DNA from: JBBDST01 sp040904765
GTDB taxonomy: Bacteria > Actinomycetota > Nitriliruptoria > Nitriliruptorales > Nitriliruptoraceae
NCBI GenBank assembly: GCA_040904765.1
Contig: JBBDST010000042.1
Coordinates: 1-25,851 of the forward strand
Length of the DNA stretch: 25,851 nt
Direction of reading: 5' to 3'
The notes beneath the pieces are model-generated. The model worked only from the letters and a program-made list of their open reading frames with translations. It was not told the origin of the DNA and searched no databases. The first letter of the stretch is position 1, and each line of letters opens with the position of its first letter. Of the stretch, positions 1-6,801 are shown in pieces. The position numbers were made by a program, and so were the translations under genes.

Positions 1-2
1 GC

Positions 3-527
3 GATTGAGGGTCGTGCTCGTCGTGCAGTATGTACGACGGAATTGCACTCGAACGACATGGTGTGCCCGCTGTAGTGGTGTGTACGGAATTGTTTGAACC
101 AACCGCCAAGCAAATGGCTGAACTGCAAGGTGTCACCGATTTTCCTATGGTCCTGATCCCTCATCCGTTGGGGCGATGCCCGGTAGACGAACTCGAAATC
201 AAGGCCGAAATAGCTGTCGACGCGATCGCTCGCCTTTTGCTTCAACCCGCCGTGACCGTTTCACCAAACGCGGACCAGTTGTCTGCAAACACACGGTCGG
301 TCGAAGATGCGCTCGGGGGTTTTGCCGCCTCGCTGCAAGCTGACGGCTTCCATCTGGCAGTGGAATCCGTTGATGATTCAGTGGTGACTGTCGCTTTAAC
401 GGCAACCGACGAAGCCTGCCACGACTGCCTTGTTGCCGATGACATGATTATCCAAATGTTGACGGCTGCCGTTCAAAAGGTCGTGCCAGATGCACACGTT
501 GCCCTAGTAAAGAAACACTTCGCGTAG
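3..527 (+). CDS. UGSC-family selenoprotein, 5'-truncated, with C-terminal CxxC domain
   Basis: The frame is open from the window edge except for a TGA at 6-8. Read as selenocysteine, that codon gives Asp-Sec-Gly-Ser-Cys, the motif that names the UGSC (seleno)protein family. Downstream, residues such as ALERHGVPAVVVCTELF and the VLIPHPLG stretch match my memory of that family. The biochemical role of the family is not established; a Sec/Cys pair spaced U-x-x-C suggests thioredoxin-like thiol redox chemistry. The C-terminal ~75 residues, with Cys130-x-x-Cys133 (counted from ATG 30) followed by a helix, resemble the NifU C-terminal Fe-S scaffold domain; this is tentative. An ordinary call would start at ATG 30, but nothing like a good ribosome site precedes it and the family motif lies upstream of it. 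The true start is outside the window. The stop is TAG 525-527. Confidence 0.8.
6..39 (+). promoter_or_regulatory. Sec codon UGA plus candidate bacterial SECIS hairpin
   Basis: UGA occupies 6-8. Bases 19-27 pair with 31-39 in a 9-bp stem (one G-U pair, 25 with 33), closed by A27-U31, with loop G28-U29-A30. There are 19 nt between the UGA and the loop, compared with 18 nt in E. coli fdhF. The loop begins with G, and the top of the stem (GCA/UGU) resembles the fdhF apical stem (GCA/UGC). Bacterial SECIS elements lie inside the coding sequence just after UGA and recruit SelB with Sec-tRNA. I paired the bases by eye; no folding energy was computed. Confidence 0.72.
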
Positions 528-785
528 GCACGATCCAAGGTCATAAGTCAATAATTATGCGTTGCGCATAGGGGTGCATTGCTGCCGTTGACAGATTCGC
601 ACATCCCTGATGGGTAGTGCATATCGATAGGCGATGTGTTCTAAGTGAAGCTCGGCTTTCGGTACATGCGGGTGAGATGTGTTTCCGCCGGCACGTCTGT
701 CAGCTGTTGACTGCCAGTGGCCATGTGTCCTGGTGCACCTGGTGTACCGTGTCTCGAGTTGTCTGCGATCTGGGAGGTCGAGCCA
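528..785 (+). promoter_or_regulatory. Gene-free spacer with candidate promoter for the acyl-CoA operon
   Basis: No protein or RNA gene is supported here. A perfect -35 hexamer TTGACA lies at 588-593. The position 17 bp downstream (611-616, TGGGTA) is a poor -10, so the promoter is uncertain. A 6-bp stem with a TTG loop (556-570) sits upstream of it without a T-run, so it is a weak candidate terminator for the selenoprotein gene at best. Confidence 0.3.
773..777 (+). promoter_or_regulatory. Ribosome binding site fixing the acyl-CoA dehydrogenase start
   Basis: GGAGG stands 8 nt before ATG 786. The upstream in-frame ATG at 717 has no comparable site and would add 23 residues unlike the family's usual N-terminus, so 786 is preferred. 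Confidence 0.7.
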
Positions 786-1928
786 ATGGCGCTGTCGTTT
801 GCGCTGACATCCGAGCAAAACGAGTTTCGTTCGGTGGTCCGCCATTTTGCCGAAACCGTTGTTGATCCACTCGCTGCCGATTTGGCGGCATCGGGCCAAT
901 TTCCAACCGACCTCGTAAAGAAGATGGGCGCGCTTGGATTGTTTGGCATCCCGTTTGACCAACAGTGGGGTGGCATGGGTGGAGATTTGCTGACACTCTG
1001 CCTTGCCATCGAAGAACTGGGTCGGGTGGATCAGTCGGTAGGGATCACCTTGGAGGCTGGCGTTGGCCTTGGCGCAATGCCTCTGGCAACGTTTGGGACA
1101 ACTGAACAGAAACAGCGGTGGCTACCAGAACTGTGTCGTGGCGAAAAAATCGCGGCGTTTGGCCTCACCGAAACGCACGGCGGCTCTGACAACTGGGGGA
1201 CTGCACGTACGCGCGCCGTGAAAGACGGTGATCATTGGATAATCAACGGCTCCAAGGCGTTTATCACCAATGCGGGCACCGACATGACATCTATCGTTAC
1301 CGTCACCGCATGGACGGCTGAGCGCGAAATGACGGCCATCATCGTTCCCGTCGATACGCCAGGACTGACAATCGCACCGCCGTATCGGAAGGTGGGCTGG
1401 CACGCTTCCGACACGCGGGAACTGTTTTTCGATGATGTTCGTGTTCCACTTGACCACACGCTGGGTGAACGTGGCGCCGGTTTCCAACAATTTCTCTCCA
1501 CGCTTGATGATGGACGGATCGCGATCTCAGCACTGGCGGTGGGACTAATTCAAGGATGCGTGGACGAATGTGTACGGTTTGCGAACGAACGTGAGGCGTT
1601 TGGCAAACCGATCGGAAAACATCAGTCGATCGCGTTCAAAATCGCCGACCTTGAGGTCGCTGCCCAAACCGCCCGCACCATGTACTGGAACGCTGCATGG
1701 CGCAAACAGGCCGGCCTGCCGTACAAAAAAGAAGCATCCATTGCGAAGTTGTACTCGTCTGAACAGGCCGTCACTGCCGCACGTGTAGCCACCCAGATTT
1801 TCGGTGGTATGGGATTTACCACCGAAACCCGTGTTGGGCGGTTCTATCAGGACTGCAAGATTCTTGAGATCGGCGAAGGCACGAGCGAAGTGCAACGCAT
1901 CCTCATCGCCCGCGAGGTTGGGCTATGA
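786..1928 (+). CDS. Acyl-CoA dehydrogenase (short/branched-chain type)
   Basis: This FAD enzyme of 380 residues introduces the alpha-beta double bond into an acyl-CoA and passes electrons to electron-transfer flavoprotein in the cytoplasm. The length is typical of the family. Visible landmarks are the FAD/substrate-loop region FGLTETHGGSDN, the GSKAFITNAG strand, the REAFGKPIGKHQSIAFKIAD helix and the C-terminal IGEGTSEVQRILIARE. Glu364, in the GEGT motif, is at the catalytic-base position of short- and medium-chain dehydrogenases. Isovaleryl-CoA dehydrogenases have Ala there and use a Glu in an earlier helix; the corresponding stretch here reads LDDGR, without that Glu. The gene overlaps the carboxyltransferase gene by 4 bases (ATGA), so the substrate is probably the acyl-CoA that feeds that carboxylase. 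The exact substrate is not certain. Confidence 0.92.
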   Translation: MALSFALTSEQNEFRSVVRHFAETVVDPLAADLAASGQFPTDLVKKMGALGLFGIPFDQQWGGMGGDLLTLCLAIEELGRVDQSVGITLEAGVGLGAMPLATFGTTEQKQRWLPELCRGEKIAAFGLTETHGGSDNWGTARTRAVKDGDHWIINGSKAFITNAGTDMTSIVTVTAWTAEREMTAIIVPVDTPGLTIAPPYRKVGWHASDTRELFFDDVRVPLDHTLGERGAGFQQFLSTLDDGRIAISALAVGLIQGCVDECVRFANEREAFGKPIGKHQSIAFKIADLEVAAQTARTMYWNAAWRKQAGLPYKKEASIAKLYSSEQAVTAARVATQIFGGMGFTTETRVGRFYQDCKILEIGEGTSEVQRILIAREVGL

Positions 1929-3559
1929 CCGCCGACACGCGCCACGACGGTCCCGTTTTCCAAACTGCAGTTGATCCAACCCTCCACACGTTCATTGCGA
2001 ATGCAACTCACAACCGGGCGCTGCTTGACGATCTGCAACAGCAGCTTGCTATTACCGCACAGGGCGGATCGGAGCGCTCCCGCAAGCGGCATGTCGCACG
2101 CGGCAAACTGTTACCCCGCGCAAGGGTAGAGGCACTCCTTGACCCAGGCACACCGTTTCTTGAGCTCTCACCGATGGCTGCACACGGCATGTATGACGGA
2201 GACGCGCCGGGCGCCGGCATCATCACCGGAATCGGTCGCATCTGTGAAACCACCTGCGTGATTGTGGCCAACGACGCCACCGTCAAAGGCGGAACCTACT
2301 ACCCAATCACCGTCAAAAAGCATCTGCGTGCCCAAGAGATCGCCCGTGAAAACCACCTGCCTTGCGTGTATCTCGTTGACTCAGGCGGGGCATTTCTCCC
2401 TGAACAAGATCAGGTTTTTCCCGACCGGGACCATTTTGGCCGGATCTTCTACAACCAAGCAACCCTGTCTGGCATGGGGATCCCACAGATCGCGGTAGTG
2501 ATGGGATCATGCACCGCCGGCGGCGCGTATGTACCGGCAATGTCTGACGAATCAATCATCGTGAAGAACCAAGGAACGATCTTTTTGGGTGGCCCACCAC
2601 TGGTAAAAGCCGCAACCGGCGAAGAGGTCACTGCCGAAGAACTCGGCGGTGGTGACCTGCATGCACGGACATCTGGGGTTGTCGATCACCTTGCCGTCGA
2701 CGACCGGCACGCATTGCAAATCGCTCGCGATGCGATCGCGAATCTCGCGATCCCTACCGCAACACCACCGTTTGCTCTCACCGCCCCAGAACTGCCCTTA
2801 CACGACCCGGCAGAGCTGTATGGGATCGTGCCCCAAGACGCCCGTCAGTCATTTGATGTCCGCGAAGTGATCGCCCGTATCGTTGATGGTTCGCGGTTTC
2901 ATGAATTCAAAGCGTTGTATGGCCAGACGCTGGTGTGCGGGTTTGCGCGCATTCACGGCTTTCCTGTCGGCATCGTCGCCAACAATGGCATCCTGTTTAG
3001 CCAGTCGGCGTTGAAAGGTGCCCATTTCATCGAGCTATGTAACCAGCGTGGTATCCCGCTGGTGTTCCTCCAAAACATCACCGGATTCATGGTTGGTCAG
3101 CAGTATGAAGCCGGAGGTATCGCTCGTGATGGTGCAAAAATGGTGACTGCTGTCGCGTGCTCTACCGTGCCGAAATTTACGGTCGTCATTGGCGGTTCGT
3201 TTGGGGCCGGCAACTATGCGATGTGTGGTCGTGCTTACGGGCCACGCTTCTTATGGACCTGGCCCAACGCCCGCATTTCGGTCATGGGTGGCGAACAAGC
3301 CGCAAGTGTGCTGGCGACAGTCAGGCGCGAGGGGATCGAAGCGCAAGGAGACTTTTGGTCCAGCGCGGACGAGAACGCATTCAAAGAACCCATTCGTGCC
3401 CAATACGACACCCAAGGCCACCCCTACTACGCCACCGCACGGCTATGGGACGACGGCGTGATCGACCCGGCAGACACCCGCAATGTGCTTGCGTTAGGCC
3501 TTGCCGCCGCCGTACATGCCCCGTTCGGGCGTCCTCAGTGGGGCGTCTTTCGGATGTAG
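1925..3559 (+). CDS. Methylcrotonoyl-CoA carboxylase-type carboxyltransferase (beta) subunit
   Basis: The protein has 544 residues, the usual length for acyl-CoA carboxylase beta subunits, with the two crotonase-fold halves. It transfers CO2 from carboxybiotin to an enoyl-CoA in the cytoplasm. Stretches such as SGGAFLPEQDQVFPDRDHFG, the oxyanion-loop region GSCTAGGAYVPAMSDE, FLQNITGFMVGQQYEAGGIA and WPNARISVMGGEQAA follow methylcrotonoyl-CoA carboxylase (leucine breakdown) closely and fit it better than propionyl-CoA carboxylase. Geranyl-CoA carboxylase is a close relative and cannot be ruled out. It starts inside the stop of the dehydrogenase gene (ATGA). Its partner, carrying biotin carboxylase and biotin carrier domains, follows after 87 bases. 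The spacer contains a small stem (3578-3590) without a T-run, so the three genes are probably one transcript. Confidence 0.92.
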   Translation: MTADTRHDGPVFQTAVDPTLHTFIANATHNRALLDDLQQQLAITAQGGSERSRKRHVARGKLLPRARVEALLDPGTPFLELSPMAAHGMYDGDAPGAGIITGIGRICETTCVIVANDATVKGGTYYPITVKKHLRAQEIARENHLPCVYLVDSGGAFLPEQDQVFPDRDHFGRIFYNQATLSGMGIPQIAVVMGSCTAGGAYVPAMSDESIIVKNQGTIFLGGPPLVKAATGEEVTAEELGGGDLHARTSGVVDHLAVDDRHALQIARDAIANLAIPTATPPFALTAPELPLHDPAELYGIVPQDARQSFDVREVIARIVDGSRFHEFKALYGQTLVCGFARIHGFPVGIVANNGILFSQSALKGAHFIELCNQRGIPLVFLQNITGFMVGQQYEAGGIARDGAKMVTAVACSTVPKFTVVIGGSFGAGNYAMCGRAYGPRFLWTWPNARISVMGGEQAASVLATVRREGIEAQGDFWSSADENAFKEPIRAQYDTQGHPYYATARLWDDGVIDPADTRNVLALGLAAAVHAPFGRPQWGVFRM

Positions 3560-3646
3560 AGATGATCGAACCCGGCCACCGATCCTCGGTAACCGGCTCA
3601 AAGGACAAACCGGCATGCAGATACTTTCTCACACTCGCCACGTTTT

Positions 3647-5662
3647 ATGGCATCACAGATGAGCCCGTTTGAAAGCGTCTTGATTGCTAACCGTGGCGAG
3701 ATCGCCCGACGGGTGATACGCACCTGTCGCACACTTGGGATTCGTACCATTGCCGTGTACTCCGACGCAGACGCGAACGCGCCCCATGTTCACGCTGCGG
3801 ATGAGGCGGTGCGCTTAGGCCCGTCACCGGTAACTGACTCCTACCTGAACATGCAGGCAGTCCTTGATGCGGCACGACAAACGGATGCTGCCGCGATCCA
3901 CCCCGGCTACGGGTTTCTTTCCGAAAACGCGCTATTTGCCAAGGCCGTAGGAGCCGCCGGCATAACGTGGATCGGGCCACCCCCCGATGCGATCCGGCTG
4001 ATGGGGGATAAGGCGACGGCGAAAGCCTTGATGGCGCAGGTGGGGATCCCGGTCGTGCCCGGTTTTGACACCACCGCAATGCACGACAGCACGATCGCAC
4101 ACGCTATCGCCGAGCTTGGCTATCCCGTACTGCTCAAAGCAGCCGCGGGCGGTGGCGGTAAGGGCATGCGCCCTGTGCACTGTCGCGATGACCTAGCTGA
4201 AGCCCTCATCGCAGCCCGCCGTGAAGCAGCGGGAGCGTTTGGCGACGAGCGGCTGATCGTGGAAAAACTGATCGAACGACCGCGCCACATCGAGGTGCAA
4301 ATCTTCGCCGATACCTACGGCAACGTGGTGCACTTGTTCGAACGCGAATGCTCGATTCAGCGCCGTCACCAAAAAATTGTGGAAGAAACACCGTCGCCAG
4401 GGGTTGACCCGAACTTACGAGAACGACTCGGCGCAGCCGCGATAGAGGTGGCTCGAGCCGTCGATTACATCGGTGCGGGCACCGTTGAATTTATCGTTGC
4501 TGCCACACCGGACACGCACAGCCACGAAACGCCGCAGCACGTCCAGACGCCCCCATTCTACTTTCTCGAGATGAACACACGTCTGCAAGTCGAGCATCCC
4601 GTCACCGAACTTGTCACCGGCGTTGACCTCGTCGCTTGGCAACTCAAAATCGCTGCAGGCCAACCGCTACCAGTCTCCCAAGAGAACCTAAGCCAGCAGG
4701 GCCATGCGATTGAAGTGCGCCTTTACGCTGAAGACCCTGCTAACGGTTTCTTGCCGCAGACGGGCACGTTGGAACGTTTTGACGCGCCGACCGGGCCAGG
4801 CATTCGCATCGATAGCGGCGTTGAGACCGGCACTGACGTATCGCGATTTTACGATCCGATGCTCGCCAAACTGATCGTGCATGCCCCCGACCGCAACAGT
4901 GCAATCCGACGGCTACGTGCGCTCCTTTACGCCACCGTCGTGCACGGAATCACGACAAATCTTGCTCACCTTGCGGACACGATCGCCCATCCGGCCTTTG
5001 CTGCCGGTGACCTCGACACCGGGTTTCTCAACCGTTTCCTACCCGAATGGCAGCCGGCCGATGCCACAAGCGTCGAACTTGCCGCGGTTGCTGCCGTGCT
5101 TGCCGGCCCACTTAACGAAACCGGCGCTGACCCGTGGGAGACACTTGGACCGTGGCGGCTTGCAAACGGCGGCGGCACGGTGATCCGGCTTGCAGCCGGC
5201 GAGATAGAACACGTAGTTACCGTTCGACAGCAACGTGGCAGACTGACTGTGGCCCACGCCGAACATCACTACACGATAGATGCGGTGATTGATGACACGG
5301 TTGTTGTCGATGGCACGCCGGTTGCGTTGGTGCTCACACGGACTGGCTCGAGCATATGGGCGCATGTTGGCGGCAGAACTCACCGCTGGCAGCAAGTCCT
5401 GGCGACCGGGCATGTCAGCGCAACTGAACTGAGCGGCCCTGGCACGCTCACGTCCCCGATGCCCGGCGTTGTCTTGGACTTGCGTGTCACGCAGGGAGAT
5501 TCGGTCAGTGCCGGTGACGTTTTGGTGATCGTGGAAGCAATGAAAATGGAGCATCGCGTCACGGCCCCAGCTGACGGGGTTGTCAGTAGCGTTCACGTTG
5601 TTGTCGGTGCTGCCGTTCAGGCAGATGCCCCGTTACTAACCTTTGAACTCCAAGACGTCTAA
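3647..5662 (+). CDS. Biotin carboxylase / biotin carrier (alpha) subunit of the acyl-CoA carboxylase
   Basis: This 671-residue subunit carboxylates its own biotin using ATP and bicarbonate and works with the preceding beta subunit. The biotin carboxylase domain begins with VLIANRGEIARRVIRT, carries the glycine-rich ATP loop KAAAGGGGKGMR, and has the catalytic region FLEMNTRLQVEHPVTE. The C-terminal biotinyl domain has EAMKM with Lys633 as the biotin acceptor. The long linker between them (about residues 450-590) corresponds to the poorly conserved BT domain of MCC/PCC alpha subunits. Neither Met1 (3647) nor Met5 (3659) has a clear ribosome site. 3659 gives an N-terminus closer to the family norm, so the start may be 12 bases later. 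Confidence 0.93.
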   Translation: MASQMSPFESVLIANRGEIARRVIRTCRTLGIRTIAVYSDADANAPHVHAADEAVRLGPSPVTDSYLNMQAVLDAARQTDAAAIHPGYGFLSENALFAKAVGAAGITWIGPPPDAIRLMGDKATAKALMAQVGIPVVPGFDTTAMHDSTIAHAIAELGYPVLLKAAAGGGGKGMRPVHCRDDLAEALIAARREAAGAFGDERLIVEKLIERPRHIEVQIFADTYGNVVHLFERECSIQRRHQKIVEETPSPGVDPNLRERLGAAAIEVARAVDYIGAGTVEFIVAATPDTHSHETPQHVQTPPFYFLEMNTRLQVEHPVTELVTGVDLVAWQLKIAAGQPLPVSQENLSQQGHAIEVRLYAEDPANGFLPQTGTLERFDAPTGPGIRIDSGVETGTDVSRFYDPMLAKLIVHAPDRNSAIRRLRALLYATVVHGITTNLAHLADTIAHPAFAAGDLDTGFLNRFLPEWQPADATSVELAAVAAVLAGPLNETGADPWETLGPWRLANGGGTVIRLAAGEIEHVVTVRQQRGRLTVAHAEHHYTIDAVIDDTVVVDGTPVALVLTRTGSSIWAHVGGRTHRWQQVLATGHVSATELSGPGTLTSPMPGVVLDLRVTQGDSVSAGDVLVIVEAMKMEHRVTAPADGVVSSVHVVVGAAVQADAPLLTFELQDV

Positions 5663-6000
5663 CGGGGCAGTTGTGTCTTCCCGGCTTGGGGTGGCGTTCA
5701 CCGCTCGGCCGGTCATCGTCGAGTTGGCAAACGGTCTCAGGCCTGCAGGCCAAGCGACACGCAATCGGGTCATTTATCTCTGCGCTAAAGAGAAACGTTG
5801 ACGGGAGATGGCGAGCCGGATTGATAAACGGGTCCTGCGGCAGGGTCAAGTGCTGTCAAAATTCACGACTGTGACTTGGGTCTTGGTTTGACCTTTGGAG
5901 AATCCAGCGCGCTACGTGCCGCGGGGCAATCCAGTACTTGCTGGTTGCTTCTCGGTGTTATCGCTGGCGGCGATCGTGTAGAGGTCGTTGCCGTGGCGAT
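5663..6000. other. Gene-free stretch between convergent genes
   Basis: No supported gene. The stretch contains a perfect 12-bp palindrome GGCCTGCAGGCC (5740-5751) and an AT-richer part around 5850-5895 with several GTCAA/TTGAC words, including a 6-base inverted pair (5844-5849 with 5888-5893). No stem followed by a T-run was found, so terminators for the two converging genes are not identified. A small ORF (5671-5874) has no recognisable features and is not called. Confidence 0.4.
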
Positions 6001-6633
6001 CTAGTTGGCTGTGTCAAGGTCGATAAGTCCGTCGCGAATGGCTGCGACTACCGCACCAACGCGTGAACGGCAATGCATTTTGGTCAGCACGTGCCGCACA
6101 TGATTTTTCACCGTGTTTTCAGCGATGCCCAGCTGATCGGCAATTTCACGATTGCTGCGTTCTTGGACCACGAGCTGGAGCACTTCAATTTCGCGGGTTG
6201 TCAACAGTGACGAGGGCCCAGGAATGCGCGGTGCGGTTGCGAGTGAAAACACGACAGATGAGACACCGCGCGACACAATAGGCTGATGAGATGTGAGGAG
6301 TTCTGCGACGCTTTGTGCCAGATCGCTATCAGTTTTTAGGAGATAGCCGTCGACTTGGTGATTAAGTGCTGCCGACACACAATCAACTCCGCTGTGGTAT
6401 GAGAGTACGACGACCCGTGCCGCTTCTGCGCGTGCGTGACGAAATAGGGCAGTCGTGTCGGTCGATTCACGGGCAAATGGGTCGATGAACAGCAAGTCAT
6501 ATCGCGCGCTGTTATGCGTGAAAAGAAAGCTGTCGCTGTCAAAGTCATCGACTGCAACGGATAACGTGGCGTTTAACAGTGACGCGAGGTCGCGTCTAAA
6601 CGCCACATCGTCGTCAACAATTGCGATGCGCAT
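6001..6633 (-). CDS. Orphan NarL/LuxR-family response regulator
   Basis: This 210-residue DNA-binding response regulator acts in the cytoplasm. The receiver domain covers about residues 1-115: acidic pocket VDDD at 6-9, phospho-acceptor Asp51 in LLFIDPF, Ser78 and Lys100. The acceptor loop is atypical, lacking the usual MPxxDG. The C-terminal LuxR/GerE helix-turn-helix (about 142-205) contains LLTTREIEVLQLV and the recognition-helix region NTVKNHVRHVLTKM. Met12 of the longer frame (6633) is chosen because GGAG lies 7 nt before it on the minus strand (complement of 6641-6644) and MRIAIVDDD is a standard receiver N-terminus. It is divergent from the kinase gene and has no kinase of its own here. 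It may share that kinase or control the same genes. Confidence 0.88.
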   Translation of the reverse strand: MRIAIVDDDVAFRRDLASLLNATLSVAVDDFDSDSFLFTHNSARYDLLFIDPFARESTDTTALFRHARAEAARVVVLSYHSGVDCVSAALNHQVDGYLLKTDSDLAQSVAELLTSHQPIVSRGVSSVVFSLATAPRIPGPSSLLTTREIEVLQLVVQERSNREIADQLGIAENTVKNHVRHVLTKMHCRSRVGAVVAAIRDGLIDLDTAN

Positions 6634-6640
6634 ACGAATT

Positions 6641-6644
6641 CTCC
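6641..6644 (-). promoter_or_regulatory. Ribosome binding site of the orphan regulator
   Basis: GGAG on the minus strand, 7 nt before ATG 6633. It supports this start over the upstream in-frame ATG at 6666. Confidence 0.55.
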
Positions 6645-6659
6645 GACTCGTCAAGCCAA

Positions 6660-6677
6660 GGCACACGTGATTGTGCC
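6660..6677. promoter_or_regulatory. 18-bp dyad GGCACA-N6-TGTGCC, candidate operator
   Basis: Perfect 6-bp inverted half-sites separated by 6 bp, beginning 26 bp upstream of the orphan regulator's start and inside the divergent spacer. The size and symmetry suit a dimeric helix-turn-helix regulator. No function is shown by the sequence alone. Confidence 0.3.
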
Positions 6678-6707
6678 ACCTTCACCAGCTAGAGCGGCGT
6701 CACCGCT

Positions 6708-6766
6708 AACATCGGCACGAGCCAGCGGGTGCTGTCGTGGTGGCGAAGTGCAACGCTGCCGATGTT
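6708..6766. repeat. Perfect 10-bp inverted repeat with 39-bp spacer
   Basis: AACATCGGCA (6708-6717) and its exact reverse complement TGCCGATGTT (6757-6766) lie in the divergent regulatory spacer, ending 35 bp before the kinase start at 6802. It could be a pair of operator half-sites or the base of a leader hairpin. Confidence 0.4.
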
Positions 6767-6791
6767 GCCGGCATGACCCGAGCCGACTGAT

Positions 6792-6795
6792 GGAG
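6792..6795 (+). promoter_or_regulatory. Ribosome binding site deciding the kinase start
   Basis: GGAG lies 6 nt before ATG 6802. The alternative ATG at 6790 has no site at a useful distance, and the GTG at 6667 would add a Cys/Arg-rich segment with no domain. Confidence 0.5.
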
Positions 6796-6801
6796 CACAC
6801 C

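Noticed and set aside
6..8. TGA as an ordinary stop of an upstream gene
   Set aside because: The codons after it complete the UGSC family motif in frame with a family member and a SECIS-like hairpin follows, which is hard to explain by chance.
717..785. N-terminal extension of the acyl-CoA dehydrogenase from ATG 717
   Set aside because: Adds 23 residues not seen in the family and lacks a ribosome site, whereas 786 has GGAGG.
555..962. Minus-strand ORF of 135 codons across the spacer and dehydrogenase start
   Set aside because: Overlaps the well-supported dehydrogenase N-terminus; no recognisable family and an unusual His/Arg/Cys-rich composition.
3571..3596. Stem-loop between carboxylase subunit genes as a terminator
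   Set aside because: Short stem (5 bp plus an interrupted CCGG/CCGG) with no T-run; the two genes encode partner subunits and should be co-transcribed.
3157..3672. Plus-strand ORF of 171 codons bridging the carboxylase subunit genes
   Set aside because: Out of frame with the conserved carboxyltransferase end; Arg-rich composition typical of a shifted frame.
5039..5596. Minus-strand ORF of 185 codons
   Set aside because: Antisense to the biotin carboxylase gene, whose protein is clearly conserved through this stretch, including the biotin site.
5740..5751. Palindrome GGCCTGCAGGCC as a terminator or recombination site
   Set aside because: Isolated 12-bp palindrome without T-run, flanking repeats or mobile genes; may be chance.
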